A stretch of DNA of 53,609 bases from Exiguobacterium sp. s146 (GTDB taxonomy: Bacteria; Bacillota; Bacilli; Exiguobacteriales; Exiguobacteriaceae), in NCBI RefSeq assembly GCF_018618415.1, contig NZ_JACSMA010000007.1:1-53609 (forward strand). Direction: 5' to 3'. Positions 9,984 to 18,184 of this stretch are shown piece by piece. The notes under the pieces are model-generated. The model worked only from the letters and a program-made list of their open reading frames with translations, was not told the DNA's origin and did no database searches. Within the stretch, counting starts at the first letter, position 1. Each line of letters opens with the position of its first letter. A program made the position numbers and the translations under genes.

Positions 9984-10204
9984 GGCAACGATGAGGAAAG
10001 TAAGCGGTATGACACTTAACAGAGACTAGAACCTAGGCTGGAAGTTCTAGAAGCGTCCCCCGTCGAAGTGCACCTCGGAGCCGTTCCGGCGATACGTAGT
10101 CGGGACCGCGACTCGGCGTTAACGAGACATGAGAGGGGAACTTTCCCAAACAGAGTGGAACCGCGCTTACGGCGTCTCTGTGCCTTGGCACAGGGGCGTT
10201 TTTG
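9984..10204 (+). promoter_or_regulatory. T-box leader, cysteine-specific
   Basis: The leader carries a stem I opening of T-box type (GATGAGGAAAGTAAGC), a candidate specifier TGC (10069-10071, a cysteine codon followed by A, in GAAGTGCACC), and the T-box sequence AGAGTGGAACCGCG (10152-10165). The terminator CGTCTCTGTGCC/GGCACAGGGGCG (10173-10198) with a T-run follows. Uncharged tRNA-Cys should stabilise the antiterminator and let cysE-cysS be transcribed. The specifier fits the downstream genes. Confidence 0.9.
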
Positions 10205-10231
10205 TTTTTGATATGGAAAAGGAGAACAATT

Positions 10232-10921
10232 ATGGGATTTTGGAAAAGTGTACGGGCCGACATTCAAAATGTGCTCGAACTTGACCCGGCTGCTCGCTCA
10301 AAGGCGGAAGTTGTCTTAACGTATCCAGGATTGCATGCGCTTTGGGCGCATCGACTCGCGCATGGCCTATGGAAACGTAATGCGAAACTGTTAGCCAAGT
10401 TGATTGCGCAGACGAGTCGTTGGTTAACTGGGGTGGAAATTCACCCGGGGGCAGTCATTGGCGAACGGCTGTTCATCGACCATGGGTTTGGGATTGTCAT
10501 CGGTGAGACCGCGATTATCGGCAATGACGTCACCATTTATCAGGGCGTGACGCTCGGTGGAACGGGAAAAGAGAAAGGGAAACGTCACCCGACGATTGGG
10601 AACGACGTGCTGATTTCAGCCGGTGCGAAAGTGCTCGGTAATATTACGATCGGTGATTGTGCCAAAATCGGGGCGAGTTCCGTCGTCTTAAAAGACGTCC
10701 CGTCCGACTCGACCGTCGTCGGGATTCCAGGCCGGGTCGTCATCCGAAACGGCGAGCGGGTCAAACCACACGATCTTGATCATCGCTTCCCTGACCCGGA
10801 CCGCGAGTGCCAAGAGCGGCTGGAACGTGCTGTCGCTCAGTTAGAAGACAAACTTGCTTCATTAGAGAAACGGATGGAGGAGAACACACATGATTCAGTT
10901 TTACAACAGCCTCACGAATAA
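10232..10921 (+). CDS. cysE: Serine O-acetyltransferase
   Basis: Makes O-acetylserine, the precursor for cysteine. The 229-residue protein has the N-terminal helical region and then left-handed beta-helix hexapeptide repeats (about 70-175: [28 protein letters not shown]). The acetyltransferase signature [17 protein letters not shown] follows. The last about 40 residues are charged and probably helical. ATG 10232 follows AAAAGGAGAA; the open frame upstream runs into the T-box terminator. Its 3' end overlaps cysS by 32 bases. Confidence 0.96.
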   Translation: MGFWKSVRADIQNVLELDPAARSKAEVVLTYPGLHALWAHRLAHGLWKRNAKLLAKLIAQTSRWLTGVEIHPGAVIGERLFIDHGFGIVIGETAIIGNDVTIYQGVTLGGTGKEKGKRHPTIGNDVLISAGAKVLGNITIGDCAKIGASSVVLKDVPSDSTVVGIPGRVVIRNGERVKPHDLDHRFPDPDRECQERLERAVAQLEDKLASLEKRMEENTHDSVLQQPHE

Positions 10922-12287
10922 GAAAGAACCGTTCGTGCCAATCGTACCAGGGAAAGTGTCGATGTATGTTTGTGGACCGACCGTCTACAATTACATTCAC
11001 GTCGGCAACGCTCGTCCTGCAATCGCCTTTGATACGGTCCGCCGCTACTTGACGTACCGGGGCTATGACGTCAAATACGTCCTCAACTTCACAGATGTCG
11101 ACGATAAAATCATCCGGACCGCCAACGAGCTCGGAGAAGATGTCGGCACGTTGACGAATCGGTATATCGATGCCTATTTGGCCGACACGGGTGCCTTGAA
11201 CGTGTTGCCAGCGGACGTCCACCCGCGTGTCACGGACACGATGGAAGAGATTATCACATTCATCCGTGAACTCGAGACGCAAGACTTTGCGTATGAAGCA
11301 GGCGGGGACGTCTATTTCCGGACACGTAAGTTTGAGACGTACGGAAAACTGAGCCAGCAGTCGATTGAAGACTTGCGCGCAGGTTCACGCGTCGACGTCG
11401 GGGAAAAGAAAGAAGACCCGCTCGATTTCGTCTTATGGAAAGCCGCGAAACCAGGTGAGCCGGCATGGGAAAGTCCATGGGGACAAGGTCGTCCGGGCTG
11501 GCACATCGAGTGCTCGGCGATGGCGAAAAAACACCTTGGTGCAACGATTGATATTCACGCTGGGGGGCATGACCTCAAGTTCCCGCACCACGAGAACGAG
11601 ATTGCCCAGTCGGAGGCGTGCAACCATACGAAGTTCGCCAACTATTGGCTCCATAACGGATTCATCAATATCGAGAACGAGAAGATGTCCAAATCGCTCG
11701 GTAATTTCCTGCTCGTCCATGAGGCGTTGAAAGAAGTCGATGCGATGGTGCTCCGCTTCTTCATGCTGTCGGTTCATTATCGCCACCCAATCAACTACAG
11801 CCGTGAGTTGATTGAACAAGCGGCGAACGGTTGGGACCGCATCAAGGAAGCGTACCAAAACGTCGAGTACCGCTTATCGGTCACAGCCGGCCTTGAAGAG
11901 CCGAGCGAGGCGATGGAACGCAAGCTCGCGACAATCAAAACGACGTTCATCGAAGCGATGGATGATGATATCAACACGGCGAACGCGGTGACGGTCTTAT
12001 TTGACTTGGCCCGTGAAGCGAACATCTATGCGAAAGCGGATCACGTCTCGAAAGCGACGTTGGAACACGTGATCGCCTTATTCGATGAGTTGACAGGCGT
12101 GCTCGGATTGACGATTGCGAATGAGAAAGAGTTGCTAGACGAGGAGATCGATCAATTGATTCAAGAGCGGAATACGGCCCGTGCGGAGCGGAACTTTGCC
12201 CGTGCCGATGAAATTCGGGATCTCTTGAAAGAACAGAACATTCAACTCGAAGATACGGCTCAGGGCGTGCGGTGGAAGCGGCTATGA
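10890..12287 (+). CDS. cysS: Cysteinyl-tRNA synthetase
   Basis: Class I synthetase for tRNA-Cys, 465 residues as usual. Visible are the zinc ligand C28 in [15 protein letters not shown], the HIGH-type motif HVGN (37-40), GWHIECSAM with a second zinc cysteine, and KMSKS (265-269). Start ATG 10890 has GGATGGAGGAG ahead, all inside the cysE 3' end. Under the same cysteine T-box as cysE, so synthesis of cysteine and its charging respond to the same tRNA signal. Confidence 0.98.
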   Translation: MIQFYNSLTNKKEPFVPIVPGKVSMYVCGPTVYNYIHVGNARPAIAFDTVRRYLTYRGYDVKYVLNFTDVDDKIIRTANELGEDVGTLTNRYIDAYLADTGALNVLPADVHPRVTDTMEEIITFIRELETQDFAYEAGGDVYFRTRKFETYGKLSQQSIEDLRAGSRVDVGEKKEDPLDFVLWKAAKPGEPAWESPWGQGRPGWHIECSAMAKKHLGATIDIHAGGHDLKFPHHENEIAQSEACNHTKFANYWLHNGFINIENEKMSKSLGNFLLVHEALKEVDAMVLRFFMLSVHYRHPINYSRELIEQAANGWDRIKEAYQNVEYRLSVTAGLEEPSEAMERKLATIKTTFIEAMDDDINTANAVTVLFDLAREANIYAKADHVSKATLEHVIALFDELTGVLGLTIANEKELLDEEIDQLIQERNTARAERNFARADEIRDLLKEQNIQLEDTAQGVRWKRL

Positions 12288-12691
12288 AGCAACAGGCACC
12301 CCAACTGAACGCCCTCGCCCTCGCTTATATGGGCGATGCGGTCTATGAGATGGCGGTACGCAAGCGACTGCTCGGACAAGGGATGACGAAGCCGAACGAT
12401 CTTCACCGAGGTGCGATTCGCTACGTGAACGCGGCTGCCCAGGCTGGAATCGTGACCCACTGGCTCGAGACAGGTGTCTTGAGTGAAGACGAGGCGGCCG
12501 TCGTCCGCCGCGGAAAGAACGCGAAATCCGGTTCCATCCCGAAGCGGACAGATGTTCATACGTATCGCTACTCGACCGCGTTCGAAGCATTGATTGGTTA
12601 CACATATCTAATGGAAAGAAGGGATCGTCTTGAAGAACTCATCGAACAAGCGTTCACATGGCTCGAAACCGAGTCATTCGAAACGACATGA
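12284..12691 (+). CDS. mrnC: Mini-RNase III, 23S rRNA maturation
   Basis: MrnC is a dimeric RNase III-like catalytic domain without a dsRNA-binding domain; it trims 23S rRNA precursor ends. The 135-residue product has the core [12 protein letters not shown] with catalytic D18, the helix [15 protein letters not shown], and a second acidic motif in [13 protein letters not shown]. The start ATGA overlaps the cysS stop, with GGTGG 8 bases ahead; GTG 12272 is a less likely earlier start. Its 3' end overlaps rlmB by 62 bases. Confidence 0.94.
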   Translation: MKQQAPQLNALALAYMGDAVYEMAVRKRLLGQGMTKPNDLHRGAIRYVNAAAQAGIVTHWLETGVLSEDEAAVVRRGKNAKSGSIPKRTDVHTYRYSTAFEALIGYTYLMERRDRLEELIEQAFTWLETESFETT

Positions 12692-13568
12692 CGGAGCAAG
12701 GGAGCAACGCTCATTCGACCGTCCACGCGGCGAACGAAATGACCGCCCCCGTGGCGAACGGAACGACCGTCCGCAACGTCAGAAACTAGAACGACCGGAT
12801 TATCAAGAAGTCGATGTGATGGAAGAAGGAATCGACTTCTTATACGGGCGTAACCCGGTCATGGAAGCGCTCCGGAGCGGGCGTGACATGAACAAGGTCT
12901 TCATCATGGAAGGCCAACAGAAAGGACCGCTCGCCCAAATCATTGGCATGGCCAACGAGGCGTCGGTTCAAATCTCATTCGTTCCGAAGACGAAACTTGA
13001 GAAGATGGCCGGCAGTGAACATCACCAAGGCGTTGTCGCCGCGGTCGCCGCTTACGAATATAAGTCGGTAGAAGACATGTTCGCACTCGCTGAGTCGAAA
13101 GGAGAAACACCGCTGTTCATCTTGCTCGATGAACTCGAAGACCCGCACAACCTCGGTTCGATTCTCCGGACGGCGGATGCGGTCGGCGCCCACGGCATCA
13201 TCATTCCGAAGCGCCGCTCGGTCGGATTGACGCAGACGGTGGCGAAAGCCTCGACGGGTGCAATCGAGTATATCCCGGTCGCGCGCGTCACGAACTTGAC
13301 GCGGACGCTCGAAGAGTTGAAAGAAAAAGGGTTATGGGTCGTCGGGACGGATGCGAGTGAGAGTCAAGACTACCGCCGCCTCGATGGGAACATGCCACTC
13401 GTCGTCGTCATCGGCAGTGAGGGCAAAGGAATGAGCCGCCTCGTGCGGGAGTCATGTGACTTCCTCGTCCACATGCCGATGGTCGGTCATGTCACATCGC
13501 TGAACGCCTCGGTCGCGGCCGCACTTCTCTTGTATGAAGTGCATCGCTCACGTAACCCGTTGTCATGA
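12630..13568 (+). CDS. rlmB: RlmB-type 23S rRNA 2'-O-ribose methyltransferase (SpoU family)
   Basis: SpoU/TrmH-family knotted methyltransferase expected to modify a guanosine of 23S rRNA. The conserved part runs from about residue 67: an L30e-like substrate domain, then the SPOUT domain with DELEDPHNLGSILRTADAVG, VIGSEGKGMSRLV and LNASVAAALLLYEV. The start is uncertain. TTG 12630 has AAGAAGGGA 7 bases ahead and adds a basic, low-complexity tail with two copies of DRPRGERN (residues 30-45). The alternative ATG before EEGIDFLYG has only a weak ribosome site. The tail region overlaps mrnC in another frame. Confidence 0.9.
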   Translation: MKNSSNKRSHGSKPSHSKRHDGAREQRSFDRPRGERNDRPRGERNDRPQRQKLERPDYQEVDVMEEGIDFLYGRNPVMEALRSGRDMNKVFIMEGQQKGPLAQIIGMANEASVQISFVPKTKLEKMAGSEHHQGVVAAVAAYEYKSVEDMFALAESKGETPLFILLDELEDPHNLGSILRTADAVGAHGIIIPKRRSVGLTQTVAKASTGAIEYIPVARVTNLTRTLEELKEKGLWVVGTDASESQDYRRLDGNMPLVVVIGSEGKGMSRLVRESCDFLVHMPMVGHVTSLNASVAAALLLYEVHRSRNPLS

Positions 13569-14092
13569 GTATCAAGAAACGGGAACTGCTCCTCGTGGAT
13601 GGGTATAACATCATTGGCGCTTGGCCACACCTTCGCAAGCTGCGCGACATCGATTTTGAGAAGGCACGTACCGATTTGATTGAGGCGATGGCCGAGTATC
13701 AGGCGGTCACCGGTCGTGAAGTGACGATTGTCTTCGATGCGCATATGCGCTACGGACGAGAGTCGAAAGCGAAACAGAGTCGGATCGCGGTCATCTATAC
13801 GAAAGAGAACGAGACCGCGGACGAATGGATTGAGCGGCGCGCCCATGAACTCGTCGATGATCGTCTCGTCACATTATTCGTCGCGACGAACGATTTCACC
13901 GAGCAATGGGTCATCTTCGGTCAAGGTGCACTTCGTGTGCCCGCGGCCGAACTGCTCAAAGATTGGAAACAGGCGCAACAGTTAATCGACCAAGAACGGT
14001 CGGCGCTTGAGCAGGACCGATCCAACCGAAAAACGATCGACCTCACGCCAGACGTGCGGGCCCGATTAGAAGAAATTCGTCGTCGTAAATGA
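13565..14092 (+). CDS. rae1: Rae1 (YacP), ribosome-associated endoribonuclease
   Basis: NYN/PIN-like nuclease that in B. subtilis enters the ribosomal A site and cuts certain mRNAs during translation. The 175-residue protein starts with LLVDGYNIIGAW, whose D12 is the first catalytic aspartate, has VTIVFDAH in the second strand and VATNDFTEQ with another conserved aspartate. A basic, charged C-terminal helix ends in RARLEEIRRRK. The ATGA start overlaps the rlmB stop; the gene closes the cysE operon before a strong terminator. Confidence 0.93.
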   Translation: MSIKKRELLLVDGYNIIGAWPHLRKLRDIDFEKARTDLIEAMAEYQAVTGREVTIVFDAHMRYGRESKAKQSRIAVIYTKENETADEWIERRAHELVDDRLVTLFVATNDFTEQWVIFGQGALRVPAAELLKDWKQAQQLIDQERSALEQDRSNRKTIDLTPDVRARLEEIRRRK

Positions 14093-14111
14093 AACGGTGC
14101 CGAAACTCACG

Positions 14112-14145
14112 GACGAGTTCATGAAATGGACTCGTCTTTGTTTTT
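14112..14145 (+). terminator. Intrinsic terminator after rae1
   Basis: GACGAGTTCAT and ATGGACTCGTC form an 11-pair stem (one wobble) with a GAA loop, followed by TTTGTTTTT. It ends the cysE-cysS-mrnC-rlmB-rae1 transcript. Confidence 0.92.
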
Positions 14146-14234
14146 AATTTGACATTTTTTTGGAAAGAAATGTTGTATACTATTACATGTATGAGTTACA
14201 CGAATTGTAATTGACGGAATTTTTAGAATTTTAT

Positions 14235-14264
14235 TTGACGGTCGTTTTAGTCGACGCCTATAAT
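14235..14264 (+). promoter_or_regulatory. sigH promoter (sigma-A type)
   Basis: TTGACG (14235-14240), 18 bases, then a consensus TATAAT (14259-14264), placing the start about 40 bases before the sigH ATG. A second TTGACA/TATACT pair at 14149/14176 has a 21-base spacer and is less convincing. Between them is a small inverted repeat TTACA-N5-TGTAA that could be a protein site; no regulator is evident. Confidence 0.75.
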
Positions 14265-14312
14265 GAGAGCACAAACTTACATAAGTTCATCAATCGCCGG
14301 GGGGTAGGAAAC

Positions 14313-14954
14313 ATGAACGGATGGCCATACGAGCAGTTTGAAAACATGTCTGACGAAGAGCTCGTCTTTCTTGCGCGTAACGAAGGGGATAGTGACGCTC
14401 TTGAGTTTTTGATTGAACGTTACCGATATTTTGTACGGGCGAAGGCACGGTCTTACTTTTTGATTGGTGCCGACCATGAGGATATCGTCCAAGAAGGGAT
14501 GATTGGTCTGTACAAAGGAGTGCGCGACTATCGAGACGAACGGCTCGCCTCGTTCAAAAGTTTTGCCGAGATGTGCATCACACGTCAAATGATCACTGCC
14601 ATTAAAACGGCGACACGTCAAAAACATATTCCGCTCAACTCGTACGTCTCGCTCGACAAGCCGATTTTTGACGATGAGTCGGACCGGACGTTACTTGATG
14701 TGATTTTGCCGCCGCATCCGACGGACCCGCAAGATCTGCTCGTCACGCGTGAAGAGCAACTGTTCATGGAAGAAAAGATGGAAGAGCTCCTGAGTGACTT
14801 GGAACGAAAAGTGTTACGTCTTTATTTGGACGGCCGTTCGTATCAAGAAATCTCAGACGACCTTGACCGTCATGTGAAGTCGATTGATAACGCGTTGCAA
14901 CGCGTGAAGAAAAAGTTTGAGCGGCATGTCGACGTCAAAACGCTGACGAGCTAA
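14313..14954 (+). CDS. sigH: RNA polymerase sigma factor SigH
   Basis: Sigma-70 family factor; in B. subtilis it drives transition-state, early sporulation and competence genes, and in other Firmicutes competence. The 213-residue protein has region 2 with FVRAKARSYFLIGADHEDIV and EGMIGLYKG, and SFAEMCITRQMITAIKTATR. Region 4 follows with DLERKVLRLYLDGRSYQEIS and HVKSIDNALQRVKKKF. I chose ATG 14313 behind GGGGGTAGGA; the open frame continues upstream over the promoter. Flanked by terminators, so transcribed alone. Confidence 0.95.
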   Translation: MNGWPYEQFENMSDEELVFLARNEGDSDALEFLIERYRYFVRAKARSYFLIGADHEDIVQEGMIGLYKGVRDYRDERLASFKSFAEMCITRQMITAIKTATRQKHIPLNSYVSLDKPIFDDESDRTLLDVILPPHPTDPQDLLVTREEQLFMEEKMEELLSDLERKVLRLYLDGRSYQEISDDLDRHVKSIDNALQRVKKKFERHVDVKTLTS

Positions 14955-14968
14955 CCGATATTGACCGC

Positions 14969-15039
14969 ACGCCTCCTATGTGATACTTTTAAGGCAGCGC
15001 CTTGTCCGTAGACGCCATTTACAGGAGGCGTTTTTTTTT
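14969..15039 (+). terminator. Terminator with unusually long insert after sigH
   Basis: ACGCCTCCT (14969-14977) and AGGAGGCGT (15023-15031) pair perfectly and run into a 9-base T-tract. The arms are 45 bases apart, and between them a second hairpin forms (AAGGC-AGC-GCCTT, 14991-15003). TTGACC (14961) and TGTGATACT (14979-14987) resemble a promoter inside the same region, so this may be a composite element. Confidence 0.75.
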
Positions 15040-15081
15040 CGCTCTTTTTTTATGGAGAGCCGTCGAAAGGGGCGCTTATGA

Positions 15082-15228
15082 ATGGCAAAAAAAGTAAGTC
15101 TCGCGTGCTCGGGCTGCGGGTCGAACGGATACTCGACCGTGAAACAAGATGACGTGACGACGCGGCTCGAACTGAAGAAGTTCTGCCGGCGTTGCAACGC
15201 ACATACGACGCACCGAGAATCAAAGTAA
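15082..15228 (+). CDS. rpmG: 50S ribosomal protein L33, zinc-binding form
   Basis: A 48-residue protein starting MAKKVSLACSGCGSNGYST. It has two CxxC pairs (C9/C12 and C35/C38), so it is the zinc-ribbon (C+) type of L33. ATG 15082 follows GAAAGGGGCG; ATG 15078 is in another frame. First gene of rpmG-secE-nusG, the usual Firmicute order. The copy is complete; other L33 genes may exist elsewhere. Confidence 0.95.
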   Translation: MAKKVSLACSGCGSNGYSTVKQDDVTTRLELKKFCRRCNAHTTHRESK

Positions 15229-15262
15229 CGTAGATTGGCATTCAACGTAGGAGGAAGCTACC

Positions 15263-15433
15263 ATGAACTTTTTGCGCGATGTATGGAAAGAGTTAAAGAA
15301 AACGAGTTGGCCGACTCGTAAAGAGCTCACAAAATATACCATCACGGTCATCGCGACGGTCGTCGTGATCGGCCTGTTCGTGTTCGGCGTAGATACTGGT
15401 GTCAGCTATCTCGTCAACCTATTGATTAACTAA
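15263..15433 (+). CDS. secE: SecE, preprotein translocase subunit
   Basis: A 56-residue single-span SecE of the short Gram-positive type. The amphipathic helix WKELKKTSWPTRKEL (about 8-22) lies on the cytoplasmic face and is followed by one membrane segment (about 26-50). It clamps the two halves of SecY, encoded at 41.6 kb. Strong ribosome site AGGAGGAAG. NusG starts 17 bases after its stop. Confidence 0.95.
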   Translation: MNFLRDVWKELKKTSWPTRKELTKYTITVIATVVVIGLFVFGVDTGVSYLVNLLIN

Positions 15434-15450
15434 GGAAAGAGGTGAAAGCC

Positions 15451-16002
15451 GTGGAGAAGCAATGGTTTGTTGTCCAGACGTACTCTGGATTTGAAAACAA
15501 CGTCAAAGAAAACCTAGAACGTCGGATTGGTTCGATGAACATGGAAGATAAAATTTTCCGCGTCCTCGTTCCGACTGAAACGACGCAAGAAGAAGTCACG
15601 CTCAAAAGTGGCGAAAAGAAGATTAAAGAAAAAGAAGTGAAGAGCTTCCCAGGCTACGTCTTCGTCGAGATGGTCATGACCGACGATTCATGGTATGTCG
15701 TTCGGAACACACCGAACGTCACGGGCTTCCTCGGTTCGACGGGCGGCGGCGCCAAGCCGATTCCGCTTCAACCGGATGAAGTGACGAACGTCTTGTCGCA
15801 GATGGGCCTCATCGAGAAGAAAGATCGTTACAACTACGAGCTCGGTGATCTCGTCCGCGTCAAAGAAGGCGCATTTGAGAACTTTGAAGGGACGATTGAT
15901 GAAATCGAAGCCGACAAAGAGAAACTCAAAGTCGTCGTCGACATGTTCGGACGCGAAACAAAAATTGAGCTTGATTTCGAACAAGTTCAGAAAATCAACT
16001 AA
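15451..16002 (+). CDS. nusG: NusG, transcription elongation factor
   Basis: Binds the RNA polymerase clamp; affects pausing, Rho action and coupling to ribosomes. The 183-residue protein has the NGN domain (about 1-115: WFVVQTYSGFENNVKENL, FPGYVFVEM, WYVVRNTPNVTGF) and a C-terminal KOW domain (about 130-183: LVRVKEGAFENFEG). I chose GTG 15451 (MEKQW) behind AAAGAGGTGA, as homologs begin there; GTG 15442 would overlap the ribosome site. Confidence 0.97.
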   Translation: MEKQWFVVQTYSGFENNVKENLERRIGSMNMEDKIFRVLVPTETTQEEVTLKSGEKKIKEKEVKSFPGYVFVEMVMTDDSWYVVRNTPNVTGFLGSTGGGAKPIPLQPDEVTNVLSQMGLIEKKDRYNYELGDLVRVKEGAFENFEGTIDEIEADKEKLKVVVDMFGRETKIELDFEQVQKIN

Positions 16003-16008
16003 ACCCAC

Positions 16009-16037
16009 TTGCCATTCTCGGAAACGGATGGTACAAT
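16009..16037 (+). promoter_or_regulatory. rplK-rplA promoter
   Basis: TTGCCA, 17 bases, and TACAAT with an extended TGG directly before it. Predicted start near 16044, giving a leader of about 105 bases before rplK. It lies right after the nusG stop. Confidence 0.85.
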
Positions 16038-16090
16038 CGGAAATGTTTGATGTTGTGCTTTATTTCGGTACAAACTCGACCTAATAGATT

Positions 16091-16100
16091 GAGTGGGAGG
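16091..16100 (+). promoter_or_regulatory. Candidate L1-binding site in the rplK leader
   Basis: GAGTGGGAGG resembles the GGTGGGAGG strand of the L1-binding region of 23S rRNA. Bacterial L11-L1 leaders are known to carry such mimics, through which L1 represses its own operon. The assignment rests on this short match and the location. Confidence 0.5.
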
Positions 16101-16149
16101 GCGCACAACGTCCAAGAAACCACATTTTAGACTTAAGGAGGTGTGTCTC

Positions 16150-16575
16150 GTGGCGAAAAAAGTTACTAAACTCGTTAAACTTCAAATCCCAGCTGGTAAA
16201 GCTAACCCAGCACCACCAGTAGGTCCAGCACTTGGTCAAGCAGGTGTTAACATCATGGGATTCTGTAAAGAGTTCAACGCTCGTACACAAGACCAAGCCG
16301 GATTGATTATTCCTGTAGTCATTACGGTATACGAAGATCGTTCGTTTACATTCATTACGAAAACTCCACCAGCTGCAGTTCTTTTGAAGAAAGCTGCTGG
16401 TATCGAGAGCGGTTCTGGTGAACCGAACCGTAAGAAGGTAGCAACGGTTAAGCGTGATAAAGTTCGCGAAATCGCTGAACTTAAAATGCCTGACCTTAAC
16501 GCGTCGTCTGTTGAAACAGCGATGCTTATGGTTGAAGGTACTGCGCGTAGTATGGGTATTGTAATCGAAGACTAA
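16150..16575 (+). CDS. rplK: 50S ribosomal protein L11
   Basis: 141-residue L11, part of the GTPase-associated centre with L10 and L12; its C-terminal domain binds the 1070 region of 23S rRNA. It starts [20 protein letters not shown] and contains the signature [15 protein letters not shown] and [13 protein letters not shown]-like strand (here [13 protein letters not shown]). GTG 16150 is chosen, 8 bases after AAGGAGGTG; the open frame upstream includes leader RNA. Forms the rplK-rplA operon. Confidence 0.97.
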   Translation: MAKKVTKLVKLQIPAGKANPAPPVGPALGQAGVNIMGFCKEFNARTQDQAGLIIPVVITVYEDRSFTFITKTPPAAVLLKKAAGIESGSGEPNRKKVATVKRDKVREIAELKMPDLNASSVETAMLMVEGTARSMGIVIED

Positions 16576-16588
16576 TTTATTAGTCTCT

Positions 16589-16641
16589 GGGATTGTCGGT
16601 GAATATTATGCTCACCTTCAATCCCTTCATTATGTGGGAGG
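16589..16641 (+). promoter_or_regulatory. Hairpin and second L1-like site before rplA
   Basis: GGGATTG and CAATCCC enclose GGTGA/TCACC with a symmetric 2x2 internal loop (16589-16625). TGTGGGAGG (16633-16641) follows and again resembles the 23S L1 site. The region lies in the 98-base gap between rplK and rplA. This could be a separate L1 feedback site or a processing element. Confidence 0.45.
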
Positions 16642-16673
16642 AAATTCCGCTAACCACAAGGAGGAAAAGAATC

Positions 16674-17360
16674 ATGGGTAAAAAACACCAAGAAGCAGCT
16701 AAGCTTGTTGATCGCATGAAGTCATACGAACTCGCTGAGGCCGTTGAACTCGTTCAAAAAACAGCTACTGCTAAATTCGATGAAACAATCGAAGTTGCTG
16801 TCCGTCTCGGCGTAGATCCGAAGAAAGCGGACCAACAAATCCGCGGTGCCGTCGTACTTCCACACGGTACTGGTAAAACTCAAAAAGTTCTCGTCTTCGC
16901 AAAAGGCGAAAAAGTTAAAGAAGCTGAAGCGGCTGGCGCTGACTACGTCGGTGACTCTGAGTTCATCACGAAAATCCAACAAGGATGGTTCGACTTCGAT
17001 GTAATCGTTGCGACACCTGACATGATGGGTGAAGTTGGTAAACTTGGTCGCGTTCTCGGACCTAAAGGCCTCATGCCTAACCCGAAAACAGGCACAGTCA
17101 CGTTCGACGTTGCGAAAGCAATCGCGGACATCAAAGCTGGTAAAGTAGAGTACCGCGTTGACAAGGCCGGTAACATCCACGTACCAGTTGGTAAGAAATC
17201 GTTTGAAGCAACGAAACTCTCTGAGAACATCGAGACAATCATCGAGACGCTCATGAAAGTGAAGCCTGCTACTGCAAAAGGAACTTACCTTAAAAACATC
17301 GCGCTTTCTTCGACAATGGGTCCTGGGATCCGTGTCGCGACTGCCGACTTCATCAAGTAA
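16674..17360 (+). CDS. rplA: 50S ribosomal protein L1
   Basis: 228-residue L1, the mobile stalk protein that guides deacylated tRNA out of the E site and represses its own mRNA. The start [18 protein letters not shown] and the central [18 protein letters not shown] signature are typical, and the end is complete. ATG 16674 follows AAGGAGG; earlier in-frame codons lie in the intergenic hairpin. Confidence 0.97.
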   Translation: MGKKHQEAAKLVDRMKSYELAEAVELVQKTATAKFDETIEVAVRLGVDPKKADQQIRGAVVLPHGTGKTQKVLVFAKGEKVKEAEAAGADYVGDSEFITKIQQGWFDFDVIVATPDMMGEVGKLGRVLGPKGLMPNPKTGTVTFDVAKAIADIKAGKVEYRVDKAGNIHVPVGKKSFEATKLSENIETIIETLMKVKPATAKGTYLKNIALSSTMGPGIRVATADFIK

Positions 17361-17378
17361 TCTACTTGAAATAAACTG

Positions 17379-17407
17379 TTGACAACGTGTGATACCGCTG
17401 TTAAAGT
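17379..17407 (+). promoter_or_regulatory. rplJ-rplL promoter
   Basis: TTGACA, 17 bases, then TAAAGT. It lies 19 bases after the rplA stop and drives the L10 leader. Confidence 0.75.
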
Positions 17408-17413
17408 AATACA

Positions 17414-17568
17414 CGTTCAACCGAATATGTTGGATTACCGTAGACAGAAGGTGGACATCGGTCCATAAACCCTTCCGAGGTGTCTTTGCTCGAACTTGAG
17501 CCTGTTGTCACAGGTTTACTTTCAAACAATTACGCCCTCGTATGTCTTCATACGAGGGATTTCTTTTT
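17414..17568 (+). promoter_or_regulatory. L10 leader RNA with attenuator
   Basis: A noncoding leader of about 155 bases in the position of the known ribosomal L10 leader of Firmicutes. It ends in an intrinsic terminator: CCCTCGTATG/CATACGAGGG, perfect 10-pair stem, TCTT loop, then ATTTCTTTTT (17535-17568). The L10-L12 complex is known to bind this leader class and repress its own operon. The rplJ start is 50 bases further on. Confidence 0.85.
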
Positions 17569-17618
17569 GAAGAGCAGCCTCTCGTCCGGTATAAGAATTG
17601 ACTAGGAGGTGCAAACAC

Positions 17619-18125
17619 ATGGCAAGCGAAAAAATCGTAGCTCAGAAATCGGCACTCGTCGATGAAATCGCTGAGAAAATGCAAGCAAGCGTTGGGACAA
17701 TCGTTGTTGACTACCGTGGACTTACAGTTGAAGAAGTGACTACACTCCGTAAATCACTCCGTGACGCTGGAATCGAGTTCAAAGTATACAAAAACGGTCT
17801 TCTTCGCCGCGCAGCAGTTCAGTCGAACTTCGAAGGTCTTGACGAAATCTTCACAGGTCCTACAGCAATCGCGTTCTCGAACGAAGACGTTGTAGCTCCA
17901 GCGAAGATCTTGAACGACTTCTCGAAAGAGCACAAAGCGCTCGAATTGAAAGGCGGAATCATCGAAGGCAAAGTAACTTCACTTGAAGAAGTTAAAGCCC
18001 TTGCAGAACTTCCATCACGCGATGGTCTTCTCTCGATGCTTCTCAGCGTCCTTCAAGCTCCAATCCGTGGGCTCGCAGTCGCAACAAACGCAATCGCAGA
18101 ACAAAAAGAAGAGCAAACTGCTTAA
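17619..18125 (+). CDS. rplJ: 50S ribosomal protein L10
   Basis: 168-residue L10, base of the L12 stalk and autogenous regulator of rplJ-rplL. The N-terminal RNA-binding domain has [20 protein letters not shown] and [14 protein letters not shown]. The C-terminal helix that carries L12 dimers follows (about 130-168). ATG 17619 follows TAGGAGGTG; the in-frame TTG 17598 lies ahead of the ribosome site. Confidence 0.97.
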   Translation: MASEKIVAQKSALVDEIAEKMQASVGTIVVDYRGLTVEEVTTLRKSLRDAGIEFKVYKNGLLRRAAVQSNFEGLDEIFTGPTAIAFSNEDVVAPAKILNDFSKEHKALELKGGIIEGKVTSLEEVKALAELPSRDGLLSMLLSVLQAPIRGLAVATNAIAEQKEEQTA

Positions 18126-18184
18126 TTTTTGTCTCGTAGCGTAACCAAAACTAATCTTTACAACATCAAAGGAGGAAAACCATA

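Noticed and set aside
12717-12780. Direct repeats as a CRISPR or mobile element end
   Set aside because: The 24-base unit is in frame and codes DRPRGERN in rlmB; there are no spacers or terminal repeats.
14149-14181. TTGACA/TATACT as the main sigH promoter
   Set aside because: Spacer of 21 bases; the TTGACG-N18-TATAAT pair nearer the gene is better.
16043-16084. 13-codon ORF (MFDVVLYFGTNST) in the rplK leader
   Set aside because: Its ATG coincides with the predicted transcript start and there is no ribosome site; a leaderless gene is unlikely here.
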